This document shows, one piece after another, positions 36,339 to 45,209 of a stretch of 64,000 nucleotides of DNA. The DNA comes from JAUIAS01 sp030425395 (GTDB lineage Bacteria; Pseudomonadota; Alphaproteobacteria; Rhodobacterales; Rhodobacteraceae): assembly GCA_043553855.1 (NCBI GenBank), contig CP121336.1:2914001-2978000 (forward strand), in the 5' to 3' direction. The notes beneath the pieces are model-generated. The model was not told where the DNA came from, did no database searches, and saw only the letters and a program-made list of their open reading frames with translations. A program made the position numbers and the translations under genes. Position 1 is the first letter of the stretch; every line of letters starts with the position of its first letter.

Positions 36339-37376
36339 ATGGCTGATTTCTTTTCCACCCCGGGCGGCATCGCGGTCCTGATACTGGCGCAAGTGCTGGC
36401 TGTCGTCGCATTCGTGATGATTTCGCTGCTGTTTCTGGTCTACGGAGACCGCAAGATCTGGGCCGCTGTGCAGATGCGGCGCGGTCCGAACGTCGTGGGG
36501 GTCTTCGGGATCCTCCAGTCGGTTGCCGACGCGCTGAAATATGTCGTCAAGGAAGTCGTGGTGCCTGCGGGCGCGGACAAGCCGGTCTTTATTCTGGCAC
36601 CGCTCACGTCCTTCGTTCTGGCGTTGATCGCCTGGGCGGTTATCCCGTTCAACGACGGCTGGGTTCTGTCGGACATCAACGTGGCGATCCTCTATGTCTT
36701 TGCGGTGTCCTCGCTCGAGGTTTACGGCGTGATCATGGGGGGCTGGGCGTCAAACTCCAAATATCCCTTCCTTGGGTCGCTTCGGTCGGCCGCGCAGATG
36801 ATTTCCTATGAGGTGTCCATCGGGCTCATCATCATCGGGGTGATCCTGTCCACGGGCAGCATGAATTTTGGTGCCATCGTGAACGCGCAGGATACGGGGT
36901 ATGGGTTCTTTGGCTGGTATTGGCTGCCGCACCTGCCGATGGTGTTCCTGTTCTTCATCTCGGCACTGGCGGAAACCAACCGGCCCCCGTTCGACCTGCC
37001 TGAGGCTGAATCCGAACTGGTGGCGGGCTATCAGGTTGAATATTCCTCAACGCCCTTCCTGTTGTTCATGGCGGGTGAATATATCGCCATCTTCCTGATG
37101 TGTGCGCTGACGTCGCTGCTGTTCTTCGGTGGTTGGTTGTCGCCCATTCCGGGCATCCCCGACGGGGTGCTGTGGATGATCGCCAAGATGGCGTTCTTCT
37201 TCTTCCTCTTCGCGATGGTCAAGGCCATCACGCCCCGATACCGCTATGACCAGCTGATGCGGCTGGGCTGGAAAGTGTTCCTGCCCTTCTCGCTGGGCTG
37301 GGTGGTGTTCGTGGCCTTCGCGGCAAAGTTTGGCTGGTTCTGGGGCATCTTCGCCCGGTGGAGCACGGGAGCATAA
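36339..37376 (+). CDS. nuoH: NADH-quinone oxidoreductase subunit H
   Basis: 345 residues with eight predicted membrane helices. RRGPNVVGVFGILQSVAD near 46 and ALAETNRPPFDLPEAESEL near 209 are the conserved quinone-channel loops. It joins the peripheral and membrane arms and shapes the ubiquinone entry. It follows the lipoprotein gene by six bases and precedes nuoI by three. Confidence 0.96.
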   Translation: MADFFSTPGGIAVLILAQVLAVVAFVMISLLFLVYGDRKIWAAVQMRRGPNVVGVFGILQSVADALKYVVKEVVVPAGADKPVFILAPLTSFVLALIAWAVIPFNDGWVLSDINVAILYVFAVSSLEVYGVIMGGWASNSKYPFLGSLRSAAQMISYEVSIGLIIIGVILSTGSMNFGAIVNAQDTGYGFFGWYWLPHLPMVFLFFISALAETNRPPFDLPEAESELVAGYQVEYSSTPFLLFMAGEYIAIFLMCALTSLLFFGGWLSPIPGIPDGVLWMIAKMAFFFFLFAMVKAITPRYRYDQLMRLGWKVFLPFSLGWVVFVAFAAKFGWFWGIFARWSTGA

Positions 37377-37379
37377 TCC

Positions 37380-37874
37380 ATGACGCAGATCGACTACGGA
37401 CGCGCCGCGAAATACTTCCTTCTTCAGGATTTCTACCAGGGTATGAAACTGGGTCTGAAGTATTTCTTTGCCCCCAAGGCAACGGTCAACTACCCGCATG
37501 AAAAGGGGCCTTTGTCGCCCCGCTTCCGCGGCGAACATGCGCTGCGCCGGTATCCCAACGGCGAAGAACGCTGCATCGCGTGCAAGCTGTGCGAGGCGAT
37601 CTGCCCCGCGCAGGCGATTACCATCGACGCCGAACCCCGGTCCGACGGGTCGCGCCGCACCACGCGCTATGACATCGACATGACGAAATGCATCTACTGC
37701 GGCTTCTGTCAGGAAGCCTGCCCGGTGGACGCCATCGTCGAAGGCCCGAACTTCGAATTCTCGACCGAGACCCGCGAAGAGCTTTTCTATGACAAGGAAA
37801 AGCTGCTTGAGAACGGCGACCGCTGGGAAGCCGAGATTGCCCGCAACCTAGAAATTGATGCGCCCTACCGATGA
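37380..37874 (+). CDS. nuoI: NADH-quinone oxidoreductase subunit I
   Basis: 164 residues, an 8-iron ferredoxin-like subunit with clusters N6a and N6b. Ligands are Cys65/68/71/75 (CIACKLC, CPAQAI) and Cys104/107/110/114 (CIYCGFC, CPVDAI). It sits between NuoG and NuoB in the electron path. It overlaps the next gene as ATGA. Confidence 0.96.
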   Translation: MTQIDYGRAAKYFLLQDFYQGMKLGLKYFFAPKATVNYPHEKGPLSPRFRGEHALRRYPNGEERCIACKLCEAICPAQAITIDAEPRSDGSRRTTRYDIDMTKCIYCGFCQEACPVDAIVEGPNFEFSTETREELFYDKEKLLENGDRWEAEIARNLEIDAPYR

Positions 37875-38284
37875 CGGAAACGCCCCGCAACCCGTTCGAG
37901 CAAATGCTCGCTCAGGCCCATGAGATGGCCAAGGCGCTCAATCCGGCGCTGGAAAGCTTTTCTCCCAAGGGGTTTGAGGCGCTGTGGCCGACGATGCCCA
38001 AGGAGGCTATGGAGTTCTGGTTCGGGAATGCCGTCAACAAAGACGGGTTGGATGCCAAAACACGGCTTTTGCTTACGCTTGCTGGTCTGACCATGCAGGG
38101 GGCACAGGCTGACACAGCGGTCCGGCAGACCGTGCGCCACCTCAGAGAGGCGGGCGCGCGCAAGCAAGAGATCGTGGAAACCATCGGACATATGTCGGTC
38201 TTTGCCGGCATTCCGGCCATGACACGGGCGCTGGAGCTGGCCCAGGACGCCATGGACGGCGACAAGGAAGGTGACGAGACATGA
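37871..38284 (+). CDS. carboxymuconolactone decarboxylase/AhpD-like protein without cysteines
   Basis: 137 residues, all helical. KTRLLLTLAGLTMQGAQ near 63 and EAGARKQEIVETIGHMSVFAGIPA near 92 match the carboxymuconolactone decarboxylase fold shared with AhpD. AhpD-type peroxidases use a CxxC pair, but this protein contains no cysteine at all, so a disulfide-based activity is excluded. It overlaps nuoI and nuoJ with ATGA at both ends, so it is coupled to complex I production. Role unknown. Confidence 0.72.
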   Translation: MTETPRNPFEQMLAQAHEMAKALNPALESFSPKGFEALWPTMPKEAMEFWFGNAVNKDGLDAKTRLLLTLAGLTMQGAQADTAVRQTVRHLREAGARKQEIVETIGHMSVFAGIPAMTRALELAQDAMDGDKEGDET

Positions 38285-38883
38285 GCGTTTTTGCCTTTTA
38301 CCTCTTTGCGATCTGCGTGATCGCGGGCGGTTTCTTTACGGTGGTGAGCCGTAACCCGGTGCATTCGGTGCTCTGGCTTATTCTCGCCTTTCTCAGTTCG
38401 GCGGGGTTGTTTGTCCTGCTGGGCGCGGAATTCGTCGCGATGCTGCTGGTCATCGTGTATGTCGGCGCGGTCGCGGTGTTGTTCCTGTTCGTGGTTATGA
38501 TGCTGGACGTGGACTTTGCCGAGCTGAAGGCAGAGATGGCGCGATACATGCCTCTTGCCCTGCTGATCGGTCTGGTGATCCTGATGCAGTTCGTGATGGC
38601 CTTTGGCGTCTGGGAAGCAAGCCACGTCGCCGAAGAGATGCGTGCGCAGGTGACGCCGGTCGATCGCCACAACACCGAGGCGCTGGGTCTGATCCTGTAT
38701 GACCAGTATTTCCTGCTGTTCCAGCTTTCGGGTCTGATCCTGCTGGTGGCGATGATCGGCGCGATCGTTCTGACCCTGCGGCACCGCACATCGGTCAAAC
38801 GTCAGGACGTTCTGGCCCAGATGTATCGCGATCCGGCCAAGGCTATGGAATTGCGCGATGTGAAACCGGGGCAGGGGCTCTGA
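38281..38883 (+). CDS. nuoJ: NADH-quinone oxidoreductase subunit J
   Basis: 200 residues with five membrane helices. The conserved VYVGAVAVLFLFVVMML stretch near 60, with the pi-bulge helix 3, marks NuoJ. It takes part in coupling electron transfer to proton pumping. The start overlaps the AhpD-like gene. A 102-base gap with a hairpin separates it from nuoK. Confidence 0.95.
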   Translation: MSVFAFYLFAICVIAGGFFTVVSRNPVHSVLWLILAFLSSAGLFVLLGAEFVAMLLVIVYVGAVAVLFLFVVMMLDVDFAELKAEMARYMPLALLIGLVILMQFVMAFGVWEASHVAEEMRAQVTPVDRHNTEALGLILYDQYFLLFQLSGLILLVAMIGAIVLTLRHRTSVKRQDVLAQMYRDPAKAMELRDVKPGQGL

Positions 38884-38937
38884 CAAGGCGGGGCCTGTAA
38901 AGGGCCCGGCGAACAAGACAATAAAAGTTTCGGGAAC

Positions 38938-38956
38938 GGGATTTCGGCGAAATCCC
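38938..38956 (+). promoter_or_regulatory. hairpin in the nuoJ-nuoK gap
   Basis: GGGATTTC-GGC-GAAATCCC, a perfect 8-bp stem with a 3-base loop, 29 bases before the nuoK ATG. A weaker GGGCC/GGCCC hairpin lies at 38891-38907. There is no U tract, so a processing, stability or attenuation element is more likely than a full terminator. Confidence 0.4.
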
Positions 38957-38985
38957 CGACCGCAAAAAGGAAACGGACGGGACAG

Positions 38986-39291
38986 ATGATCGGACTGGAA
39001 CATTACCTGACGGTGGCGGCGACACTCTTTGTCATCGGCATTTTCGGGCTCTTTCTGAACCGCAAGAACGTGATCATCCTGCTGATGAGCATCGAATTGA
39101 TGCTGTTGGCGGTGAACATCAACCTCGTGGCGTTCTCGTCCTTTCTGGGCGATTTGGTCGGGCAGGTCTTCACGCTCTTTGTATTGACGGTCGCAGCGGC
39201 CGAAGCGGCGATCGGTCTTGCGATCCTCGTTTGCTTCTTCCGCAACCGCGGGACCATCGCGGTCGAAGACGTCAACGTGATGAAGGGGTAA
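38986..39291 (+). CDS. nuoK: NADH-quinone oxidoreductase subunit K
   Basis: 101 residues, three membrane helices. The buried glutamates of the proton path lie in LMSIELMLLAVN near 35 (Glu36) and in AAAEAAIGL near 70 (Glu72). Normal length. The second part of the nuo operon begins here, after the hairpin-containing gap. nuoL follows after six bases. Confidence 0.95.
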   Translation: MIGLEHYLTVAATLFVIGIFGLFLNRKNVIILLMSIELMLLAVNINLVAFSSFLGDLVGQVFTLFVLTVAAAEAAIGLAILVCFFRNRGTIAVEDVNVMKG

Positions 39292-39297
39292 GGCACA

Positions 39298-41370
39298 ATG
39301 GAAACCATCATCCTCTTTGCCCCGCTTGTCGGTGCGATAATCTGCGGTTTCGGCTGGAAGTTCATTGGCGAAAAGGCCGCCATGTGGACGGCCACGGGCC
39401 TGTTGTTCCTTGCGGCCTTCCTGTCGTGGATCGCATTCCTGACCTTTGACGGTGTGACCGAGCAGATCCAGATCCTGCGCTGGATCGAAAGCGGCACGCT
39501 CAGCACCGATTGGGCCATTCGCATGGATCGCATGACCGCGATCATGCTGATCGTGGTGACAACGGTATCGAGCCTCGTGCACCTTTATTCCTTTGGCTAC
39601 ATGGATCACGACCCGCAATGGCGCGACGGCGAGGTCTACAAGCCGCGCTTCTTTGCCTACCTGTCGTTCTTTACCTTTGCGATGTTGATGCTGGTCACGG
39701 CGGATAACCTCGTGCAGATGTTCTTTGGCTGGGAAGGCGTGGGCGTCGCGTCCTACCTTCTGATCGGGTTCTATTATCGCAAGCCCTCTGCCAACGCTGC
39801 CGCGATGAAGGCGTTCATCGTCAACCGCGTGGGTGATTTCGGTTTTGCGCTGGGGATTTTCGGTCTGTTCTTCCTCGTCGACTCGATCAATTTCGATGAC
39901 GTGTTCGCCGCTGCGCCGACGCTGGCGGAAACCACTGTGTCCTTCCTGTGGACGGACTGGAACGCTGCTGAATTGATCGCCTTCCTGCTGTTTATCGGCG
40001 CGATGGGGAAATCGGCGCAGCTGATCCTGCACACATGGCTGCCTGACGCGATGGAAGGCCCGACACCTGTTTCGGCCCTGATCCACGCCGCGACCATGGT
40101 GACCGCGGGCGTGTTCCTTGTCTGCCGCATGTCGCCGATCATGGAATTCGCACCGATGGCCACCGGGTTCATCACTGTGCTGGGTGCCACCACGGCGTTC
40201 TTTGCCGCGACGGTTGGCCTTGTGCAGACCGATATCAAGCGGGTGATCGCCTATTCCACCTGTTCGCAGCTTGGCTACATGTTCGTGGCGGCCGGTGTGG
40301 GCGTGTATTCGGTGGCGATGTTCCACCTTCTGACGCACGCGTTCTTCAAGGCGATGCTGTTTCTGGGCGCCGGTTCGGTCATCCATGCGATGCACCACGA
40401 ACAGGACATGATGAACTACGGCAACCTGCGCAAGAAGATCCCCTATACCTTTGGTGCAATGATGATTGGCACGCTGGCCATCACCGGGGTTGGCATTCCG
40501 CTGACCGGCTGGATCGGGTTTGCGGGCTTTGCGTCCAAGGATGCCGTGATCGAGAGCGCCTATGTCGGCACCGATGGGGGCTATGCCTTCTGGTTGCTGG
40601 TGATCGCGGCGCTGTTCACGTCCTTCTATTCCTGGCGCCTGATGTTCCTGACCTTCTATGGTGAGGCGCGCGGTGACAAGCACACCCACGACCACGCACA
40701 TGAAAGCCCCAAGGTCATGTTGATCCCGCTGGGCGTTCTGGCTGTGGGGTCGGTGCTGGCCGGGGCGATCTGGTATGGCAGTTTCTTTGGCAAGACCAAC
40801 GAAGTGATCAAGTTCTTTGGCGGCAAATACGGAGAGCCGACACACGAACTGGTCGAGGCGGTAGCCGAACGGAGCCCCAAGGCGTCCAAGCTGCATTACG
40901 TGATGGAAAGCAAGCCGGGCGAAGCGGCGATTTACATCGCGCCTGAAAACACCGTCTTGCACGAGGCGCATTATGTCCCGACCTGGGTCAAGCTGTCGCC
41001 CTTCGTTGCGATGATCATCGGTCTGGCCACGGCTTACTGGTTCTATATCGTCAACCCTGCGCTGCCCCGGCAGCTCGCCGAACAGCAGCGGCCCTTGTAT
41101 CTGTTCCTCAAGAACAAGTGGTATTTCGACGAATTGTATGACGTGATCTTTGTCAAACCGGCCATCGGTATCGGACGGTTCCTGTGGCGGCGTGGTGATG
41201 GCAATGTGATCGACGGGTCGATCAACGGCGTGGCCATGGGGATCATCCCCGCGATCACGCGCCTTGCGGGTCGCGCACAGTCCGGTTTCATCTTTACTTA
41301 CGCCTTCTGGATGGTCGTGGGCATTGCCGCCCTCGTGACCTGGATGTCGATCGGCGGAGGGGCACACTAA
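39298..41370 (+). CDS. nuoL: NADH-quinone oxidoreductase subunit L
   Basis: 690 residues, an antiporter-like proton-pumping subunit with about 16 membrane helices plus the long lateral helix at the C-terminus. GWEGVGVASYLLIGFYY near 142 contains the key Glu, and HTWLPDAMEGPTPVSALIHAATMV near 245 the central Lys/His helix region. Its long amphipathic segment includes EHEAHYVP-like charged residues around 560. The stop overlaps the nuoM start as TAATG. Confidence 0.96.
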   Translation: METIILFAPLVGAIICGFGWKFIGEKAAMWTATGLLFLAAFLSWIAFLTFDGVTEQIQILRWIESGTLSTDWAIRMDRMTAIMLIVVTTVSSLVHLYSFGYMDHDPQWRDGEVYKPRFFAYLSFFTFAMLMLVTADNLVQMFFGWEGVGVASYLLIGFYYRKPSANAAAMKAFIVNRVGDFGFALGIFGLFFLVDSINFDDVFAAAPTLAETTVSFLWTDWNAAELIAFLLFIGAMGKSAQLILHTWLPDAMEGPTPVSALIHAATMVTAGVFLVCRMSPIMEFAPMATGFITVLGATTAFFAATVGLVQTDIKRVIAYSTCSQLGYMFVAAGVGVYSVAMFHLLTHAFFKAMLFLGAGSVIHAMHHEQDMMNYGNLRKKIPYTFGAMMIGTLAITGVGIPLTGWIGFAGFASKDAVIESAYVGTDGGYAFWLLVIAALFTSFYSWRLMFLTFYGEARGDKHTHDHAHESPKVMLIPLGVLAVGSVLAGAIWYGSFFGKTNEVIKFFGGKYGEPTHELVEAVAERSPKASKLHYVMESKPGEAAIYIAPENTVLHEAHYVPTWVKLSPFVAMIIGLATAYWFYIVNPALPRQLAEQQRPLYLFLKNKWYFDELYDVIFVKPAIGIGRFLWRRGDGNVIDGSINGVAMGIIPAITRLAGRAQSGFIFTYAFWMVVGIAALVTWMSIGGGAH

Positions 41371-42911
41371 TGGATAACCTGCTTTCCATCGTCACGTTCA
41401 TCCCGGCGGTTGCCGCTGCGATCCTGGCGCTGCTGCTGCGCGGCGATGACGAAGACGCGCGGCGCAACGCCAAATGGGTGGCGCTGTTTGCAACATCGGC
41501 CACCTTCCTCGTGTCGCTGTTCATCCTGTTCGGGTTCGACCCGCAGAACACCGGGTTCCAGTTCGTTGAAGAGGGCGAATGGCTGCTGGGGCTGCAATAC
41601 AAGATGGGCGTGGACGGGATCAGCATCCTGTTCGTGATGCTGACCACATTCATGATGCCGCTGGTCATCGCGGCAAGCTGGGATGTCACGCACCGCGTCA
41701 AGGAATACATGATCGCCTTCCTGCTTCTGGAAACCCTGATGCTGGGCGTGTTCATGGCGCTGGATCTGGTGTTGTTCTACCTGTTCTTCGAAGCAGGGCT
41801 GATCCCCATGTTCCTGATTATCGGGATCTGGGGCGGCAAGGAGCGGATTTACGCATCGTTCAAGTTCTTCCTCTACACCTTCCTTGGATCGGTTCTGATG
41901 CTGGTTGCGATGGTCGGCATGTTCTCGGATGCGGGCACCACGGATATCACGGCGTTGTTGACCCATGAATTCGGGTCCGAGGATTTCTCGGTCCTCGGTA
42001 TCCACATCGTCGGCGGTATGCAGACGCTGATGTGGTTGGCGTTCTTTGCTTCTTTCGCGGTCAAGATGCCGATGTGGCCGGTGCATACGTGGCTGCCTGA
42101 CGCGCACGTTCAGGCCCCCACTGCCGGTTCTGTCGTTCTGGCGGCGATCCTGTTGAAAATGGGGGGCTACGGCTTCCTGCGCTTTTCGCTGCCGATGTTC
42201 CCGGTCGGGTCCGAGGTGATGGGGCCGCTTGTCCTGTGGATGAGCGCAATCGCCATCGTCTATACCTCGCTTGTGGCGCTGGTGCAGGAAGACATGAAAA
42301 AGCTGATCGCCTATTCCTCGGTGGCGCATATGGGCTTTGTCACCATGGGCATTTTCGCCGCCAATCAACAGGGCATTGACGGCGCGATCTTCCAGATGAT
42401 CAGCCATGGCTTTATATCGGGCGCGTTGTTCCTGTGTGTTGGCGTGATCTATGACCGAATGCACACCCGCGACATCGACGCCTATGGCGGGCTGGTGAAC
42501 CGGATGCCGGCCTATGCGCTGATCTTCATGCTGTTCACCATGGCGAATGTCGGGCTGCCGGGAACATCGGGCTTTGTCGGTGAATTCCTGACGCTCATGG
42601 CGGTGTTCCAGGTGAATACATGGGTGGCTGCTGTTGCCACGACGGGTGTGATCTTCTCTGCGGGCTATGCGCTCTGGCTGTATCGCCGGGTGGTGATGGG
42701 CGACCTGATCAAGGAATCGCTCAAGTCGATTACCGATATGACCCGCCGCGAACGCGCGATCTTTGCGCCGCTGGTGGTGATGACGATCCTGCTGGGTGTC
42801 TATCCAAGCCTTGTGACCGATATCATCGGCCCCTCGGTTGAGGCGCTGGTGGGTAATTATGAAACGGCGCTGGCCTCGGCAAAAGCCGCTGTCCAGCACG
42901 CATCGAACTAA
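41370..42911 (+). CDS. nuoM: NADH-quinone oxidoreductase subunit M
   Basis: 513 residues, 14 membrane helices, antiporter-like. FYLFFEAGLIPMFLIIGIWG near 134 holds the conserved proton-channel Glu, and HTWLPDAHVQAPTAGSVVLAA near 235 follows the central Lys. It couples proton translocation to quinone reduction. It overlaps nuoL by one base; nuoN starts 14 bases later. Confidence 0.96.
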   Translation: MDNLLSIVTFIPAVAAAILALLLRGDDEDARRNAKWVALFATSATFLVSLFILFGFDPQNTGFQFVEEGEWLLGLQYKMGVDGISILFVMLTTFMMPLVIAASWDVTHRVKEYMIAFLLLETLMLGVFMALDLVLFYLFFEAGLIPMFLIIGIWGGKERIYASFKFFLYTFLGSVLMLVAMVGMFSDAGTTDITALLTHEFGSEDFSVLGIHIVGGMQTLMWLAFFASFAVKMPMWPVHTWLPDAHVQAPTAGSVVLAAILLKMGGYGFLRFSLPMFPVGSEVMGPLVLWMSAIAIVYTSLVALVQEDMKKLIAYSSVAHMGFVTMGIFAANQQGIDGAIFQMISHGFISGALFLCVGVIYDRMHTRDIDAYGGLVNRMPAYALIFMLFTMANVGLPGTSGFVGEFLTLMAVFQVNTWVAAVATTGVIFSAGYALWLYRRVVMGDLIKESLKSITDMTRRERAIFAPLVVMTILLGVYPSLVTDIIGPSVEALVGNYETALASAKAAVQHASN

Positions 42912-42925
42912 GGGGAGCCGGGCAC

Positions 42926-44371
42926 ATGATCCAGGCCGATCTGAACGTCATTCTTCCCGAAATCATGCTGGCGGTCTTTGCCATGGCTGCGCTGCTTGTT
43001 GCGGTCTATACCGGCAAGGACAAGCTGGCCCCGATGCTGGTCTGGCTGACCGCGGCGGGCATGGTGATCATCGCGGCAATTGTCGGGCTGTCCGGTGACG
43101 GAACCAACGTCGCCTTTGGCGGAATGTTTGTCGACGACGCGTTTTCGCGCTTTGCCAAGGTAACCATCCTGCTGTCGGCGGCGGCGGTTCTGGTGATGAG
43201 CCAGGACTACATGACGCGCCGAGGGTTGTTGCGGTTCGAATATCCCATCCTGGTTGCTCTGGCATCTGTCGGCATGATGATGATGGTCAGCGCAGGCGAC
43301 CTGATGGCGCTTTATATGGGGCTGGAGCTTCAGTCGCTGGCGCTCTACGTGGTCGCGTCCCTGCGTCGGGACAGCGCAAAATCGACCGAAGCGGGCCTGA
43401 AGTATTTTGTGTTGGGCGCGCTCAGCTCGGGCTTGCTGCTCTACGGTGCCTCGCTGGTTTACGGGTATTCGGGCACGACACTGTTCTCGGGGATCATTCA
43501 GGCCGCCCAACATGGCGAGGTATCGCTGGGGATGCTGTTCGGGTTGATCTTTGTGATTTCGGGGCTAGCGTTCAAGGTATCTGCCGTTCCGTTCCACATG
43601 TGGACGCCGGACGTTTATGAGGGGTCGCCCACGCCGGTGACGGCATTCTTTGCCACGGCACCGAAAATGGCGGCCATGGGCCTGTTTGCGCGGGTGGCTC
43701 ACGATGCCTTTGGCGGGATTGTTGCGGACTGGAGCCAGGTGATTGCGTTGCTGTCTCTTCTGTCGATGTTCCTCGGCGCGGTTGCGGCCATCGGGCAGAC
43801 CAACATCAAGCGGCTGATGGCCTATTCGTCGATCGCCCACATGGGATATGCATTGATGGGGCTTGCCGCGGGGACCGCCTTTGGCGTTCAGGCGTTGCTG
43901 GTTTACATGGTGATCTATGTGACGATGAACGTCGGCACATTTGCCTTTATCCTGATGATGGAAAAAGACGGCCAGCCGGTCACGGATATCCGGTCGCTGG
44001 GAATGTATTCCAAGCGCGAACCGGGACGTGCGCTGGCGATGTTGGTTCTGCTGTTCAGCCTTGCCGGTGTGCCGCCGATGCTGGGCTTTTTTGGCAAGCT
44101 TTACGTGCTGCGCGCGGCCTATGATGCCGGTCTGGCCTGGCTGGCGATCGCCGGTGTGGTCGCGTCGGTGATCGGGGCGTTCTACTATCTGCGCATCGTC
44201 TATTACATGTATTTCGGCGATGACGAGAGCGAGGCTCTGGATCAGGGCAGCGGCACGCCGGTTCTGTGGGGATTTCTCATGGCATCGGCGGCAGTGATGG
44301 TTCTGGGTATCATCAATATGTTCGGCGTCGAAGGCGCGGCTGCTGCTGCGGCGGCGGTTCTGGTCAATTGA
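42926..44371 (+). CDS. nuoN: NADH-quinone oxidoreductase subunit N
   Basis: 481 residues, the third antiporter-like subunit with 14 helices. LYMGLELQSLALYV near 130 contains the proton-path Glu, and FKVSAVPFHMWTPDVYEGSP near 215 is the family signature. It completes the 14-subunit complex I set. A dispersed repeat follows its stop, and birA begins 70 bases later on the same strand. Confidence 0.96.
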   Translation: MIQADLNVILPEIMLAVFAMAALLVAVYTGKDKLAPMLVWLTAAGMVIIAAIVGLSGDGTNVAFGGMFVDDAFSRFAKVTILLSAAAVLVMSQDYMTRRGLLRFEYPILVALASVGMMMMVSAGDLMALYMGLELQSLALYVVASLRRDSAKSTEAGLKYFVLGALSSGLLLYGASLVYGYSGTTLFSGIIQAAQHGEVSLGMLFGLIFVISGLAFKVSAVPFHMWTPDVYEGSPTPVTAFFATAPKMAAMGLFARVAHDAFGGIVADWSQVIALLSLLSMFLGAVAAIGQTNIKRLMAYSSIAHMGYALMGLAAGTAFGVQALLVYMVIYVTMNVGTFAFILMMEKDGQPVTDIRSLGMYSKREPGRALAMLVLLFSLAGVPPMLGFFGKLYVLRAAYDAGLAWLAIAGVVASVIGAFYYLRIVYYMYFGDDESEALDQGSGTPVLWGFLMASAAVMVLGIINMFGVEGAAAAAAAVLVN

Positions 44372-44401
44372 CCCAGCGCCGCGCCCGCGGCACCGTCGGG
44401 C

Positions 44402-44428
44402 TGGGGTATTTGGAACGAGAAAGAAACA
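44402..44428 (+). repeat. dispersed 3'-intergenic repeat, copy 6
   Basis: GGGGTATTTGGAACGAGAAA followed by GAAACA: three differences from copy 3. It starts 30 bases after the nuoN stop, just before birA. Confidence 0.65.
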
Positions 44429-44441
44429 GGGGGCCGGTCGC

Positions 44442-45197
44442 ATGAGCGGCTGGCCCCAAGGCTATGGGCTGCATGTTCTTGATGAAGTGGACAGCACCCT
44501 GAACGAAGCCGCGCGGATTGCCCCGCGCTCGCCCGGTCCGGTCTGGATCATGGCGCGGCGGCAAACGGCGGCGCGCGGGCGGCGTGGACGCGCGTGGGCG
44601 GCCCCGGAGGGCAACCTGAGTGCGACCCTGCTGATGCGCCCCGAGGGTCCGGCGGGGCAGGTCGCGTTGCGGTCCTTTGTTGCGGCGCTGGCGCTTTTCG
44701 ATGCCTGTGCCGAAGTGACGGGGCGGCGCGAGGGACTGTCGCTGAAATGGCCGAATGACGTTCTTTTGAACGGTGGCAAGTTGGCGGGCATTTTGCTTGA
44801 AAGCAGCGGGATCGCGGGGCAAGGCGTCATGGCGCTGTCGATCGGTATCGGTGTGAACCTGGCCGAGGCCCCGCTCGCTGAGGCGGTTGAGGCGCGCGCC
44901 TTGCGGCCGGTGTCATTGGCCGGTGAGACCGGGATTGCCATTGCGCCCGAGACGTTTCTGGAGGCGCTGGCGCGGGCGTATGACCTGCACGAGCGGGCCT
45001 TTGTTGCCTATGGGTTCGATCCGATCCGCACCGCGTGGCTGGCGCGGGCGGCGCGGTTGGGCGCGGTGATTACCGCGCGTCTGGGCACAGAAGAAATCAC
45101 CGGCACGTTTGATACCGTGGACGGCGACGGCAATCTCGTGCTGATCCTGGCGGGTGGCGTCACGCGCCGCGTTCCGGCAGCCGATATATTTTTCTGA
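44442..45197 (+). CDS. birA: biotin--[acetyl-CoA-carboxylase] ligase
   Basis: 251 residues, catalytic domain only, without the DNA-binding N-terminus of E. coli BirA, so it is not a repressor. RGRRGRAW near 46 is the biotinyl-adenylate loop (GRGRRGR-type) and KWPNDVLLNGGKLAGILLES near 104 the biotin-binding core. It attaches biotin to acetyl-CoA carboxylase and, in this organism, also to MccA encoded at 22.8 kb. It lies between nuoN and coaX on the same strand. Confidence 0.92.
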   Translation: MSGWPQGYGLHVLDEVDSTLNEAARIAPRSPGPVWIMARRQTAARGRRGRAWAAPEGNLSATLLMRPEGPAGQVALRSFVAALALFDACAEVTGRREGLSLKWPNDVLLNGGKLAGILLESSGIAGQGVMALSIGIGVNLAEAPLAEAVEARALRPVSLAGETGIAIAPETFLEALARAYDLHERAFVAYGFDPIRTAWLARAARLGAVITARLGTEEITGTFDTVDGDGNLVLILAGGVTRRVPAADIFF

Positions 45198-45209
45198 GGG
45201 GGATGGAAC

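Noticed and set aside
37912..41367. A 1151-codon open frame on the minus strand antisense to nuoI-nuoL
   Set aside because: It overlaps undoubted nuo genes. Its translation is rich in His, Gln, Arg and Asp with no fold or motif, as expected for antisense frames in G+C-rich DNA.
41367..42899. A 510-codon minus-strand frame opposite nuoM
   Set aside because: Same reasoning: low-complexity His/Gln/Arg translation, no ribosome site, fully covered by nuoM.
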